Assembly: GCA_015179025.1 (NCBI GenBank)
Contig: WHUX01000021.1
Coordinates: 372,001-436,000, forward strand
Direction: 5' to 3'
DNA: 64,000 nt
Source of the DNA: Terfezia claveryi
Taxonomy: Eukaryota > Ascomycota > Pezizomycetes > Pezizales > Pezizaceae
Shown: positions 10,703 to 21,600 of the stretch, one piece after another
How positions within the stretch are numbered: the first letter of the stretch is position 1
Layout of the letters: each line of letters begins with the position of its first letter
The notes under the pieces: generated by a model
The model's database searches: none
Seen by the model: the letters and a program-made list of their open reading frames with translations, nothing else
Told to the model about the DNA's origin: nothing
Translations under genes and position numbers: made by a program

Positions 10703-13451
10703 CGTTGACGCTGGTGGTGCCGGCGGTTACGTGTTTGTTTAGATATATCTGGTATGCAGTGGAATTGTAGAGTTACGGTTCGAACGCTGGGAATTTATCT
10801 TCTCTGGATACTAAACTACCGCGTTGCGTTAAAGTTTGGTGATTGGAATGCTGCCTAGCTGTAACAACGTCTCGAGGCTGTCGTTACTTCGTTATATGCT
10901 TGCGGACCACCAGCGAGGGAGGAGGCTGGTAGGAATATTTGTTGTCGATTCCAAAATTCCTAGCTCTTGATAACCCAATCAGATCAAGGCACCCTCCACC
11001 GGCAGCCAGTCGTATACCGTATACTGGGACCTCCAATCTCACAATCCACTCGGGTTGGGTCTATGTACGGACCAAACCAAGTAAGCAAAGAAAATTCGAG
11101 CAGGTATCGATAAGGCTGAGGTTAAATACCTTTGTGGTGTGTTTGTATGTTTGCCTGCGTGTGCGTAGATGTGTTTTCTAATAAGGAAAGGGAACGAAGG
11201 AAAGAAGGAAAGAAGGAAAGAAGGAAACAAGGAAACAAGGAAAGAAGGTGAAGTAAACAAAACGCTTTCACACCGGGAAGGCTGGTAGGCTATGTATTGT
11301 AGCTACTAGTAATCTTCCTTCTTCCTGGGATACCGAGGTCGTAAAAATGATTATAAAAATGAATGTGTGTGTGTCGTGTGGAGAGCGGTGAGTAATGCGG
11401 AGGTTGAAGGCCAGGAAAGGGAATCAAGACAGGTTGACGTCTTAATGTCTCTCTCAGCAAATAGAGTACGGTAAACAAGTAGATCCCAGCACGCACCTAT
11501 GAGACACAACCACCCACCACCAAAATAACCCAAGACCCATCGTCAAATTGGCACTGAAACAGGGTGATCTTTGCAAGTAAGACCACCCAAGGAATTGCTT
11601 TCCTTGTAATTTCTTGGGTTGTGCTACTTGGGGCCCCGGCTGGCAGACAAGGTTCGCAATCATTTGTTTCTCAAGGCTGAACCCCGAACATGTAGGACAG
11701 GAGGAAATTGCAATTTTGATGTGCTGTCATCCAGCTAGGATAATTTGTGGATATCGAGTGCTCTCTCTGCCAAGGTAGGTACACACTTAGAGCAACTCAG
11801 GAACCCAGGCACTCAGGAACCCCGTCACTTTATTCGAGATTCGGCACGGTGTGGGCGTGATCATGACTACGGCCGGGAACTAGTAGTTTTGTAGATATTC
11901 ACCAGGCAGCGGGTAAAGAAAAGCACGACGTTGATTGGCTATTCGGAACTCTACTGCTGTAGGTACCGGTAATACGTTAGGTTTGCGGTTCCATATTGCG
12001 GTATTATTGGTTGGGGCATTGCAATATGTTATATCCTCAGCTACCGGTAACTAGGATACGTGCTGGGATATGGGATGTACCGTAGGTATCTACAATAGGG
12101 AGTCTGGTTGCACAACCTCTCGTAGAGATATGTAACTGTAACTGGTTCGTTGCTACGACAAACCAACCAGGAACCATGCCAAGGCAGGCACTTGTCCACA
12201 AAGAAAAGGATGCGGCGAAACATGACTATCAATCAAATTGCACGGATGAGACCAAGGGTGGGGAAAATTACTTAAGAGTGAAGACTACCTAGCTGTACAG
12301 GTACTCTAAATCGATATTCTCAAGAAATGGTAGATCTCGGTTGTAGTCTCATACCAGTTGCTTGTAGCTTAATAGTCTGGTTCCAACCATGATTCAGCAT
12401 GTACTCTAACCAACGTCAAGGCTACGCATATACCGTATAGAATGACTGGGCCTGGTGTATATACAGGGGACTGATTCAAAGGCTGTGGAAAACCGGGTTC
12501 TCAAAAATCCGAAAATATGCAACATTCGAAAAACATGCCTTCAGAGACTCTGTCCCTTTATCATACTCAGCAGAAGTGAGATTCGCATCTAGTTAAGTGG
12601 AAATAGTGCAATGCCTCAGAATGACATCCCGTCACCGCAGTTACTAAAATTGTGTTCCTCATGCCAGCCAGCCAGCCGTTTCGAGCCGAGCCGTCCTTCC
12701 GCTCCCATGCAGGCACGGTTTCTGACATTTGGAATTTCATTAATTTAACTTGAGGTGCGGGTTTTGACTGATCTCGTGCCATCATTGACATACGGATGGC
12801 CGTACCTGACTAGCGCCTGTAATTGTCAATTATGGCCCTCATTCAATAATAATTAATATCGAAGCTCTTCAGCTTTGGACACTCGTGATAAATCTCGAGT
12901 ATGAGCCGCCTCTAAACAATAGCTGGATAAATAAAGTTCAATTGGTACTCTTCAAGGGATGTTTTTGACGTAAAAGTTCAGGGTAACCTAGGTTCTGTCC
13001 CTTAACCAGGGCATGTTTTCAGAAACTTCCAAGGCAAGAAACCGGACCCCCAATAGTTTTCATGGAATTCTGTGCTCATCTAGTTCTTTTAGAACTGAAC
13101 ACTGCTTGAGTATTACCAATTCAGGTTTGAAAGATGTATTTGAAAGTGACTGAGAAAAATGCCCCGCCCGCTGCGATAAGTCGCATGGGATCCATATGGA
13201 CAAGCTCACAAAAGTGTCCCCCAGGTTAATACATAGTTAAATGGTTTCTTCACATTCCTCAATTTTAAACAGAGCTTCTTGGATCAAAAATGGGTACAAA
13301 ACGCTAAAAATCAAACACAAGCATGGTATCAAGCTAACCAAGAAACGAAGTCCCTAGACCTTGTCTAGAAATGCGCATCTCACAGTACGAAATAATGTCC
13401 ACCACATTTCGTATCTGGTACTTGTACCAATCTTTAAGAATTTGTGAGGAG
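10703..13451. other. Gene-poor region upstream of the LIM gene
   Basis: Probably holds the LIM promoter/5' UTR near 10703-10950. A (GGAAAGAA)-type purine repeat lies at 11193-11250. No coding structure seen; a TTCAGGGTAA motif occurs near 12977. Confidence 0.5.
11193..11250. repeat. GGAAAGAA/GGAAACAA tandem purine repeat
   Basis: About seven copies of an 8-nt GAAGGAAA-type unit in tandem. Confidence 0.8.
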
Positions 13452-14133
13452 CTATGTGGAGCTTGGCACTTTGAGAGTATTGGGTGAGTCTGCTGTTGAT
13501 ATCAAGCCATTGCTGTCTTCTGAGAAGCCTTCATATTTGTCGGCAGCATCCAGGATGTAGCCGATGTACTCCGCTTCGTTGCAGCCCTGAAAGAGCTATC
13601 CTAGTTAGCATTTTGAGGTCGCATATTTGTGGCGGAGGCGAGGATTACCGAATCGATGTGGGAGAAATCAAGGGTGCCCTTGGGTTCGACTGGAAATTCC
13701 CTTCCACCTTCCAAGCCTTGCATGGTAGTGTTGCAAAGGTTTCCTGACGGACTGCTATTGTTTTGACCAAGCGGTCATCCTGACTATTGATCTCTTTCTG
13801 AACTGCTTCCCGGATCTCTCCCCGGATCCCCTTTTCGTGGTCGAGCAAATATCGTGCTTGTGGCGTGGCAACAGAGTTTCTTGTGATATTTTCAACTTGG
13901 GCATTTGGTATCTGAATGAGAGGTGGGTGCAGTTGAATTGGTAGCAATTGGTCTATGAGAGTAGAACTACCAATCACTGTTGCTTCCGGTTGAGTTGGCT
14001 TCTCTGTAGCAAACCTCGTAAGACCGGCACTCAAACCGAATCCTGGATGTCACATTAATCCTGAAGTTTCCATTCTTGAATACCCAGATTTATGTTGTCT
14101 GTTCAAATGCAGTTGGTATGCTTGGTAGCTCAT
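13452..14133 (-). pseudogene. Broken two-exon gene of unknown function
   Basis: The ATG at 14133 starts MSYQAYQLHLNRQHKSGYSR. An in-frame TGA sits at 14050-14052, after which the same frame continues (FGLSAGLTRFATEKP, IREAVQKEINSQDDRLVKT). Near 13740 the protein-like frame shifts by one base to CNTTMQGLEGG and EPKGTLDFSHIDS. It then meets a GTAATC donor at 13648, a textbook intron (13648-13587, branch TGCTAAC) and a last exon 13586-13452 (GCNEAEYIGYILDAADKYE, then stop). The well-formed intron and matching phase show that this was a real gene of about 205 aa. The stop plus frameshift suggest a pseudogene. No family recognised. Confidence 0.55.
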
Positions 14134-14520
14134 GGTTATGGGATTTTACTTCTTTAGACCACAGTATTGGTGGTGAGAAGTGAGAAAGTGAAAAGTTGGT
14201 GGATGAGATGAGCGGGAAAGCCGAAAACTTATTACAGATATCGTGGCATACCCATTTAGGTCATGTATGTGAAAATAGAAGTCTTCAGGTACCAAGGGGT
14301 GGAATATTCAATTCAAGTAATGTGAGCTCTGTTAAGAAAGAACACTTATGCTTGATATAGGCACCAACGACTTCAATCACAGTGAAAGTTCTCACTATCT
14401 TTGTCCCTTTATTAGAAATCACTTTGACGCCTTCAAACTAGAAGATATAACGAAGTAGCTTCTCGCGATGCCCTAAAAGTATTTCTAAGCACAAAAGCCC
14501 TTCTATTTCTAGATATTGCC

Positions 14521-14727
14521 TTACACGTCCTTAAGTTGCACGTCTTCCGAGGTCTCATCCCAGTCACCCTCAAAGCCCCTAAAGTCCTCGAAGTCTAGTG
14601 CCCCATTTCTTCCTCTAAATCTATCCCAGGCAATTTTAGTAGAATTCTCATCATCATATGGTTCCTCCTCCTCGTCCATAGAGTATTCATAATTTCCATT
14701 TACCATGCTCGGCCTTGTACATAGCAC
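14521..14727 (-). CDS. Unassigned acidic C-terminal fragment
   Basis: A short frame with a strongly acidic, protein-like composition (DEEEEPYDDENSTKIAWDRF, FEGDWDETSEDVQLKDV, stop at 14521). The upstream part appears in a different frame (EAKEGKVNQKFPKD, then SAPRSAMYKAEHGK), so it may be the 3' end of a decayed gene. No family recognised. Confidence 0.25.
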   Translation of the reverse strand: MLCTRPSMVNGNYEYSMDEEEEPYDDENSTKIAWDRFRGRNGALDFEDFRGFEGDWDETSEDVQLKDV

Positions 14728-17700
14728 TTCTAGGAGCAGATAAGTCCATGCTTGTGTCCTTAGGGAATTTCTGGTTCACCTTTCCTTCCTTTGCTTCACT
14801 GATCAAACTATGAGTTAACTACTTTAGGTAGTTTTTATGGCTAATGAGGTTGCTAGGTTTGTGTTTGACGGCGCTCAAGAACAGCCGGGATTTTGCATGG
14901 CTGTACACTCCATATCTGCACATTAGAATAGCCTGGAAAGGAGTTACCGCTGTCAATTGCTTCGAGCCTCTCCATACTGAAAAATACAAAAAGGCATCGG
15001 GAAAAGCGCAGAAAGAAATGAAATGGATATAGGTAGTATGTCTAGCTTTTTGGGTAATAGGTTGTGTATTGCATACAGCTAGGTGGAAAAAAGTTTCGTA
15101 CCCTGAATAAAGTTGCAATGTAGCTATGTCCTACAGCACTCCTGCATCAATACAAAAATTTTTCAATATGCAGTGTTTTTTGCAAACTAGTTCCCCAACA
15201 ATGAAATTCAACAATGAAATTCAATGAAGAACTTTATGTTAGCTACTTTACATACTATTCATGTACTACAAACGTTTCCTCTGCCGCACGCATGTGTACA
15301 ATCCCATGTAGAAAGCCCAAGTGTACCAAGCTACCGCTGCGTGACTTACTCTGCACCGAATGCACTTAGCATGGTGGTGCTGTTATGAGAGCACTCTACT
15401 CTTGATGGGGATATGCTCATAGATGACCGGCTCTTAGAACTCGTTACGAGAAAGATTTCGAGGGCAAGGTGGAAAGGCGATGAGTGTGAGGAGGAGCGGT
15501 AAGACCAAACATATATTCCGAGGATTGATAAACCCGTACATGCAACAACTGAATATGCCAGAGCCGTAAGTCCGATAACCTGATATGAATATGAACAACC
15601 ATGTCGTGTGTTGTACATCTATTCGATGAATCCGTAAGATAAACCCACCAACAGCCATATTCGTTTTGCCGTCACAAACCGCACCTTAGACTTCCGTCAA
15701 CAAATTACACCTTCCCTCAAAAATGGCTGCTAGTGCATACGAGCGAGGGATCCAACATTCCCATACCATAACCCTACCGCTCTCTCGGGTTTTGTATATC
15801 ATAACGTATGTCTCCTGTTTCTGATGTTCCATGGATGGATCCTGTAAGACTGCGAGGAGTAATGCAACTAGCTCAGCGCCCAGGCCGCTTTGGAACAGTG
15901 ACTTTGGAACAGTGATATCTTATCGGAATTAGTCAATCGTGATGGCTGCAGGAGCAATTATTATACTCTGGTTTGCACAAACTATTAGCTTTGGTTGCAC
16001 AAGATCGAGGAGTTAACCTTCTACATATTACCCTGAACTCCATCGCTCCCAGGTCAAAATCTTCGCTACGTTCGATGAATTTTTCCTGTTTTCGTGTATG
16101 CAAACCGGGTGGAATTGCAAACCATTTATCACTCAGTTTTGCCCGGGCTTCGAGCGCAGCAGTCACAAGGCTACAAGACAGTCTAAGTCCCCGGTGTTGG
16201 GTATCTGGCAACTCGTAGGACTACCGACCAGGCTCTGGGAGCAAACCAGGCCATCAGTCCCTATTCCAAAGACCTATCTAACTGTACCTACTCTGGACTG
16301 TAGCTAGGCTGCACTACTCCATCGCCCTCCACATTCCACTCTCTACCACTAGACTACTGTTTCCCCAGTGGCTATCAGCCCTTCCTCGCTTAAGGAGATA
16401 GCCAAACTTGGGCTGAAGAGTCGTATCCTCTGGCATATGCATACAGATACAATTGGCAATGGAGTACTTAGCTCCTAACGGTACTTAACACTAGACTATA
16501 CTTACACACTTCCCCAATATTCCAGATTTCGCCAATCTAATTTATTAGGCCAACCTGCTGCTTGAAGAAACCCAGCCTGTGGGAGGCAACCTGGGCCGGA
16601 CCAAACATGTGCCACGCTCTCTCGCATACCATCCTACGAAATGCTTGTGCTATACAGATTACATACAATCAAAACCACCCCCACCCCCCGGTTCCTTGAG
16701 GCACGAGTTCGGTCCCGCGATAGACATCCGAGTCGTCTCTTGGTCATCCATATATATATACCGCAACCTACGGCTTCTCTTTCCTTAACCATCTCAACGA
16801 TATTCTGGAGCTACCCCCTCCCACCTTGCAGTACACCAAACGCAGCAAGACCCAAGCGAGGCCTCAATGTCCACCCTAATCTCCATAGTCAAATCCAAGC
16901 TTTACGGTTTGCCAAGCACCTCCGATTCATCCCCCACTGATGACAGCGTGTAACGTGTGTGTGTTTCCGAAGAACCTCTGGATCAACCTCTTCAGGATTC
17001 GGGTGCTAGTTTCTTAATCCTAGGCCGCATAGTGGAGTGGAATGGGATGTATGGGAGCTAGATATAGAATTCGAAAATTCAGATATTTGGCCGCAGTGGA
17101 GAGCTGCGCGAGCTGGCTACGAGCAATTGGAATCAGAAAAGGGCCTTACCAAAAAGGCTTTCTCAATCCCAATCAAGAATGCCCCTTGCATGCGAGGAGT
17201 CATCTTTGTCAGTTTTATTGATTTCTAAGCTCGAGGCGTCAGACATATTTTCGGGCCATGGAGCAAAAATGCCAATATATGTATAGATGGTATACAGACG
17301 GTTTGAATGATAACCAGAAAATGAGACTATAATCAATGTCTGGCACTTCAGAGGAATTTCGAGTACCAAACTCTGTGAGGGGGAGGAGGGCAACACATTT
17401 GAGGAAAGGAGGGGAAGAAGGAGGAGGAGGAGGAGAACGAGGAGGAGGAAGAGGAGGAGGAAAGAAAGATGCGGGGCAAAGTAGGAACCCGCTGATGTAA
17501 AGTGTTAAGAATCTCCGAAACCCCAGCAGGCATATCTCCATGCTTCGGACTTGAGGTTAGGAAAAACAAATGACTTGTTCTGCCACCCTTGTTGAAAATT
17601 TCATAGCGTGTGCTCTCCTTCAAATTATCTATGATCCCATAAGAATTGACTTGACATCTCATCGAATAGTACCCTGCCGTTTTGGCCGAACAAGCCGTCA

Positions 17701-17934
17701 ATGAGGCCAAATAACAAGCCAAATAACTGTCGATGACGATAAGAAATACTTTGTTTCAACCCCAGGAGAGCTTTGAGTAGACGTGAAGGCTGTGAGTGAT
17801 ATTGCTTTGCCATCGGCGAGGGTCTCAATCTCCAACGGACCCCACCTGGCTACCCCCTCCCCCCACCTATCTCCAGCTACCCCCCCTCCCTACTCCTATA
17901 TCCTACCCCTTTGCCCCCTAGCCCTTCCCCTCTC

Positions 17935-18056
17935 ACCCCTTCCCCTCTCACCCCTTCCCCTCTCAACCCATCCCCCTCTCAACTTCAACTAGCTCTGGAA
18001 GTTGAAGTTGAGGGGGGATGGGTTGAGAGGGGAAGGGATGAGAGGGGAAGGGCTGG
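17935..18056. repeat. Long imperfect hairpin (inverted repeat)
   Basis: C/T-rich left arm 17935-17990 is the reverse complement of the right arm 18000-18056 with about one mismatch and one small bulge. The loop is about 9 nt (around AGCTCTGGA). The arms are built from CCCTTCCCCTCTCA-type units, with an extra unit on the left (from about 17921). Confidence 0.8.
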
Positions 18057-18314
18057 GACCGGAAGAGTTACATGCTTCTTCTTGAAGGCCTGGCGGACGT
18101 CGAAGTAGTAGTTGGTGGTGTATAAATCAATCATTTGGAGGAGGATGTTTATCGCCCCCATTATAATCAGAATACTTGATTCCTTCCTATTTCGTAGCTG
18201 TTAGCTAATCTCACTACCAGCTTGAACAGATGATTGGAGCCATCAAGCTTCGAAATGAGTTTTGAATATCTGGGCTCGATGGGGTAGCAGAATATAAAAT
18301 ATATGAAGAAACAG

Positions 18315-18608
18315 TCATATCTTGAGAGCGGTTAAGTAGATGATTATACCAATGGTCCCCAGAAATAGAAGTGCTAATAGGGATGGTAGTATCGGACAAG
18401 AGCAGGAAGCTGATGGAGGCAAAGAAGTTGGAGGAGAAGGTGTAGGAGAAGTTGGAGGAGAATTTGGAGGAGAGGTTGGAGGAGAAGAAGTAGGAGGAGA
18501 AGAAGAAGGAGGAGAAAAAGGTGGTTGGGTATGGGCAGGGTATGGTGGTGCTGTTGGTAGCTGATTTCCTAATTCAATATCTTCCGTATTAGGAGGATAC
18601 TGAGCCAT
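18315..18608 (-). CDS. Small proline-rich single-pass membrane protein (hypothetical)
   Basis: ATG-started 97-aa frame. The N-terminal 65 residues are P/S/T-rich with PPTSPP-type repeats encoded by a tandem GGAGGAGAA-rich DNA repeat (18415-18512 on +). The C-terminus is a clear hydrophobic segment (LPSLLALLFLGTIGIIIYL) ending TALKI. This suggests a tail-anchored or type II membrane protein. No homologue is recognised. The repeat origin of the P-rich part makes an artefact possible, but the ordered combination of ATG, disordered head and TM tail is suggestive. Confidence 0.35.
   Translation of the reverse strand: MAQYPPNTEDIELGNQLPTAPPYPAHTQPPFSPPSSSPPTSSPPTSPPNSPPTSPTPSPPTSLPPSASCSCPILPSLLALLFLGTIGIIIYLTALKI
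18415..18512. repeat. GGAGGAGAA-type tandem purine repeat
   Basis: Irregular 9/18-nt units (GTTGGAGGAGAA variants) within the small membrane ORF. Confidence 0.7.
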
Positions 18609-21600
18609 CTTGGTGGATCGAGACTATCTTGGTGCAAGCCTCTCATAAAGATCTTTGTGGCGCTTGAGAGATATGTTCTTTAAGAAAAGAGAAAACTACA
18701 GCTGCAAAATACGTGGCAATTTACAGCTCAGGCCAGTGACCCACATGTAGAGACCAAATGAAGTAGAAGGAGGTCTGATGTGTGATAATCTTGTCATTTA
18801 TTCTCGTTCAGAAGAAGGCAGAAGAAGGTAGAAGAAGGTGGATCCCAAGGTTTTAAACTTGTGGATCCGCTAGTCCAGTGTCAACTATCTAATGCCCAGA
18901 TCGGGTTGGGAAGAGGAGGAAGAGGAGGAGGAAGAGGGGCCGGGATCCTTCACGAAGAAGCTGCAACTGTTATGCTTGAGTCACAGCAGCGACCTTGGCT
19001 TGCGGGGGGGATTGCTACCGCAGGATTGCTGCACCATAAAGGCAACGTTGGCGCCAAATATAATATACAGGGCTCCATCAGATTTCGTGCGGTGAGTTGG
19101 AAAATCATTTGCTTGCCTACCCTGAGGACTCAAGTGCCGCAGAATGAGAAGGTGAACGGAATCTTTTTTTGAGGCATGTGGAGGACGAGATATGGTTCAT
19201 GGAGCCTTTTTGTGTAAACACGGCTGGTACAAGCTAGAGCACTCATGGTCTAGAAAGTTTGGTTTTCATTACTTGAACTCTCACCTCCCTCTTTTTTTTG
19301 TCTTCAACACCGCCTTATCTCAAATATGTCTAAAACCCCAGTACACATGTAGTAGAATACTATAGGCAGGCACATAGCTCCGGGGGATCAGGCTACGTCA
19401 CAATGGGCTGGTGTAAGGCATGTCGATAACCTGCTGACCGAATAAAATGCTGATATATGTGATAGAAAGGACAGGGGGGCCCAACCGCCACGCTTCCACA
19501 CCTGCTCCTCCTCGTCATACGTCATACGGTAAAAAAGTTGCTCAACAGCAGCGTCCTGTTTTACCTTATACGTTCCTACATAAGTACGAAGCAGTAGCTT
19601 CCTGTGGTATTGGTCAACCGAGGTAAGATGAGTAGATCAGTTGCAAGAGAACTGCTAGAGTCATAGACCATGTGGATACGGGGTTGTGGTCAGGCTTCCC
19701 GCCTCATCACTATACCCTTCTGACTTTCCTCTACGGTGCGGAACATACCGCCATTCTTCACGTCGGTGGCCTGACCAAATGCGCACTCACATCCCTCTTG
19801 CAACTGAACGCCCCCTCCCCCAAGCTGTTGGACCTGCTAGAAATTCTTTCTCTCGCTCTAGCTAGCACGAGCTCCCAGCACTGCCGCCACAATTCCAGTA
19901 ATGTCCAGCTTTTTTGTGCTTGGAAAATCCTAGCATGGAGAGCCCAACTATACAGTAGATTCTTACAAGAATACACCACATGTCGACATGCCCAAGAAAA
20001 GTGGCTTTCAAAACTTATATATTTGCTTTCTGGCTTGCATATTTAGGTGGGTTATTGATTGTAAATAGTTCTTGTATAGCGATCTGTGAGCCAGAGTGGG
20101 AAATAAATCAAGGGACTGCGATGGTGTTTATGATTAAACAAAAAGGGAGGAGCTTGACACTTTTTTTTTCACTTTTCCAAAGCCACGTACTGAAGACTAT
20201 GAAAAGGACACACGCAGAGTAAAGCTCAACTCACAACCCTTGGTGAGGAATCTGCAGAATGTATTCTATGAACAAAGCTCGATGAACACGACTGGGTGCC
20301 AAGCCCGACATATTCCCTTTTCGAGCAATTCACAATTCTAAGCGCGTCAGTACCCTTAGGCAATAAATTTTATTCGAAAGCTAAGGGATATAATTTTTCT
20401 GTTGAACAGTGGTGGGGCTCAAGAGTAGTCTCGTGCCCTCAAGAGGTATCGCGCAGTGTCCAGTGTTGGGATAGCTCTGTTTCGGTCTTTTTAAAAAAAA
20501 AGTGTAATTCCATTTAGAGCTAGCTGTCGTCCTGGTTGGGTAGTCACTACTGTATCTGGTCTAACGTTTCTCACCCGGTCGTCTAGCCAACATCCTGATC
20601 GACGACCTTTTGAATAGATACATTTATATCGTCCCGTCAGGTAATATGCGCCATGGGGAGTCACAAAGGGTTATATATATATGTATTACGTCATAATAGG
20701 CCTCTTATTCTCACCATTGAATCTACGTAGGTAGCAGTAATTTCACAATATTAGGGAAGAAATAAAATTAACAATAGGGTCTTCTAGTATGCAATTATAT
20801 ATATGGCTTTGTGCTGTCAGCTATTCCACTTCAGATTCCTGGCAATCTAGCTCTAAACGGAGAAAATTGAGCCAATAAGTAGGGTCCTTTGGTCGTTATT
20901 AGGTTTTGAGAGGTGAGTCCGATAGAAATCAAGATAAAGGGTAACCACCGAAAGTAGACTGGCCACATGGTGACACACAAGCCCAGAAGACGAAAAATCA
21001 GACATATCTATCATGCGACAGGGATTCATTCGCCATAGCTCTGAAGAATATTCACCTTCTTAGTCGAAGAACATCTAATAGGATAGCATAGCTGGGAAAA
21101 GAAAAAAGTATCATGCGAAAATAAATTATCTCGCCCTCCAATCACCCATTCACTTCGCCTCGCTTTGCACTTTAGCAAATAAAGCAGAAAAATCAAAATC
21201 AACAAACAGAAAGAGAGTCTGGGCACAAGAACAAGAAATAACATGACCTGAAAGCCTTCACCATGTAACTAGCCAAGAGTCCCTGTAACACTCCTTCCAG
21301 AGCGAACGGCTTACCGTTTGCAAAATACCCCTTGGCCTCAGCTTCACAGAACTTATGGTGGAGGGTGATTTGAAAGTTATAAAATTCGTATTAGGATTAT
21401 AGGACAAGATTTTCGTCTCCAGACATGCCTTTGACAGTAGTCCGTGAACCAGTCTGCAGTATAGCCCTTATAATTTGTATGCAGACATTAGCCTGGAAGC
21501 ATCTCGGGTCTTCTTAAATTGTGACCTGATTAGGTATGCACCCCTCTTCGGGGGGTATGACTGGTGGATTCGGGGGAACTTCTGCAGGTTTATGATCCTT

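Larger units (their letters stand above)
14134..18314. other. Gene-poor region with small unassigned ORFs
   Basis: Contains the acidic ORF described at 14521-14727 and two overlapping ATG-started frames (15618-15346 and 15658-15434, minus) that are hydrophobic but unsupported. Around 17350-17830 (minus) there are several overlapping protein-like fragments followed by a CTC-rich tract. The long hairpin at 17935-18056 is listed separately. No confident gene. Confidence 0.5.
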
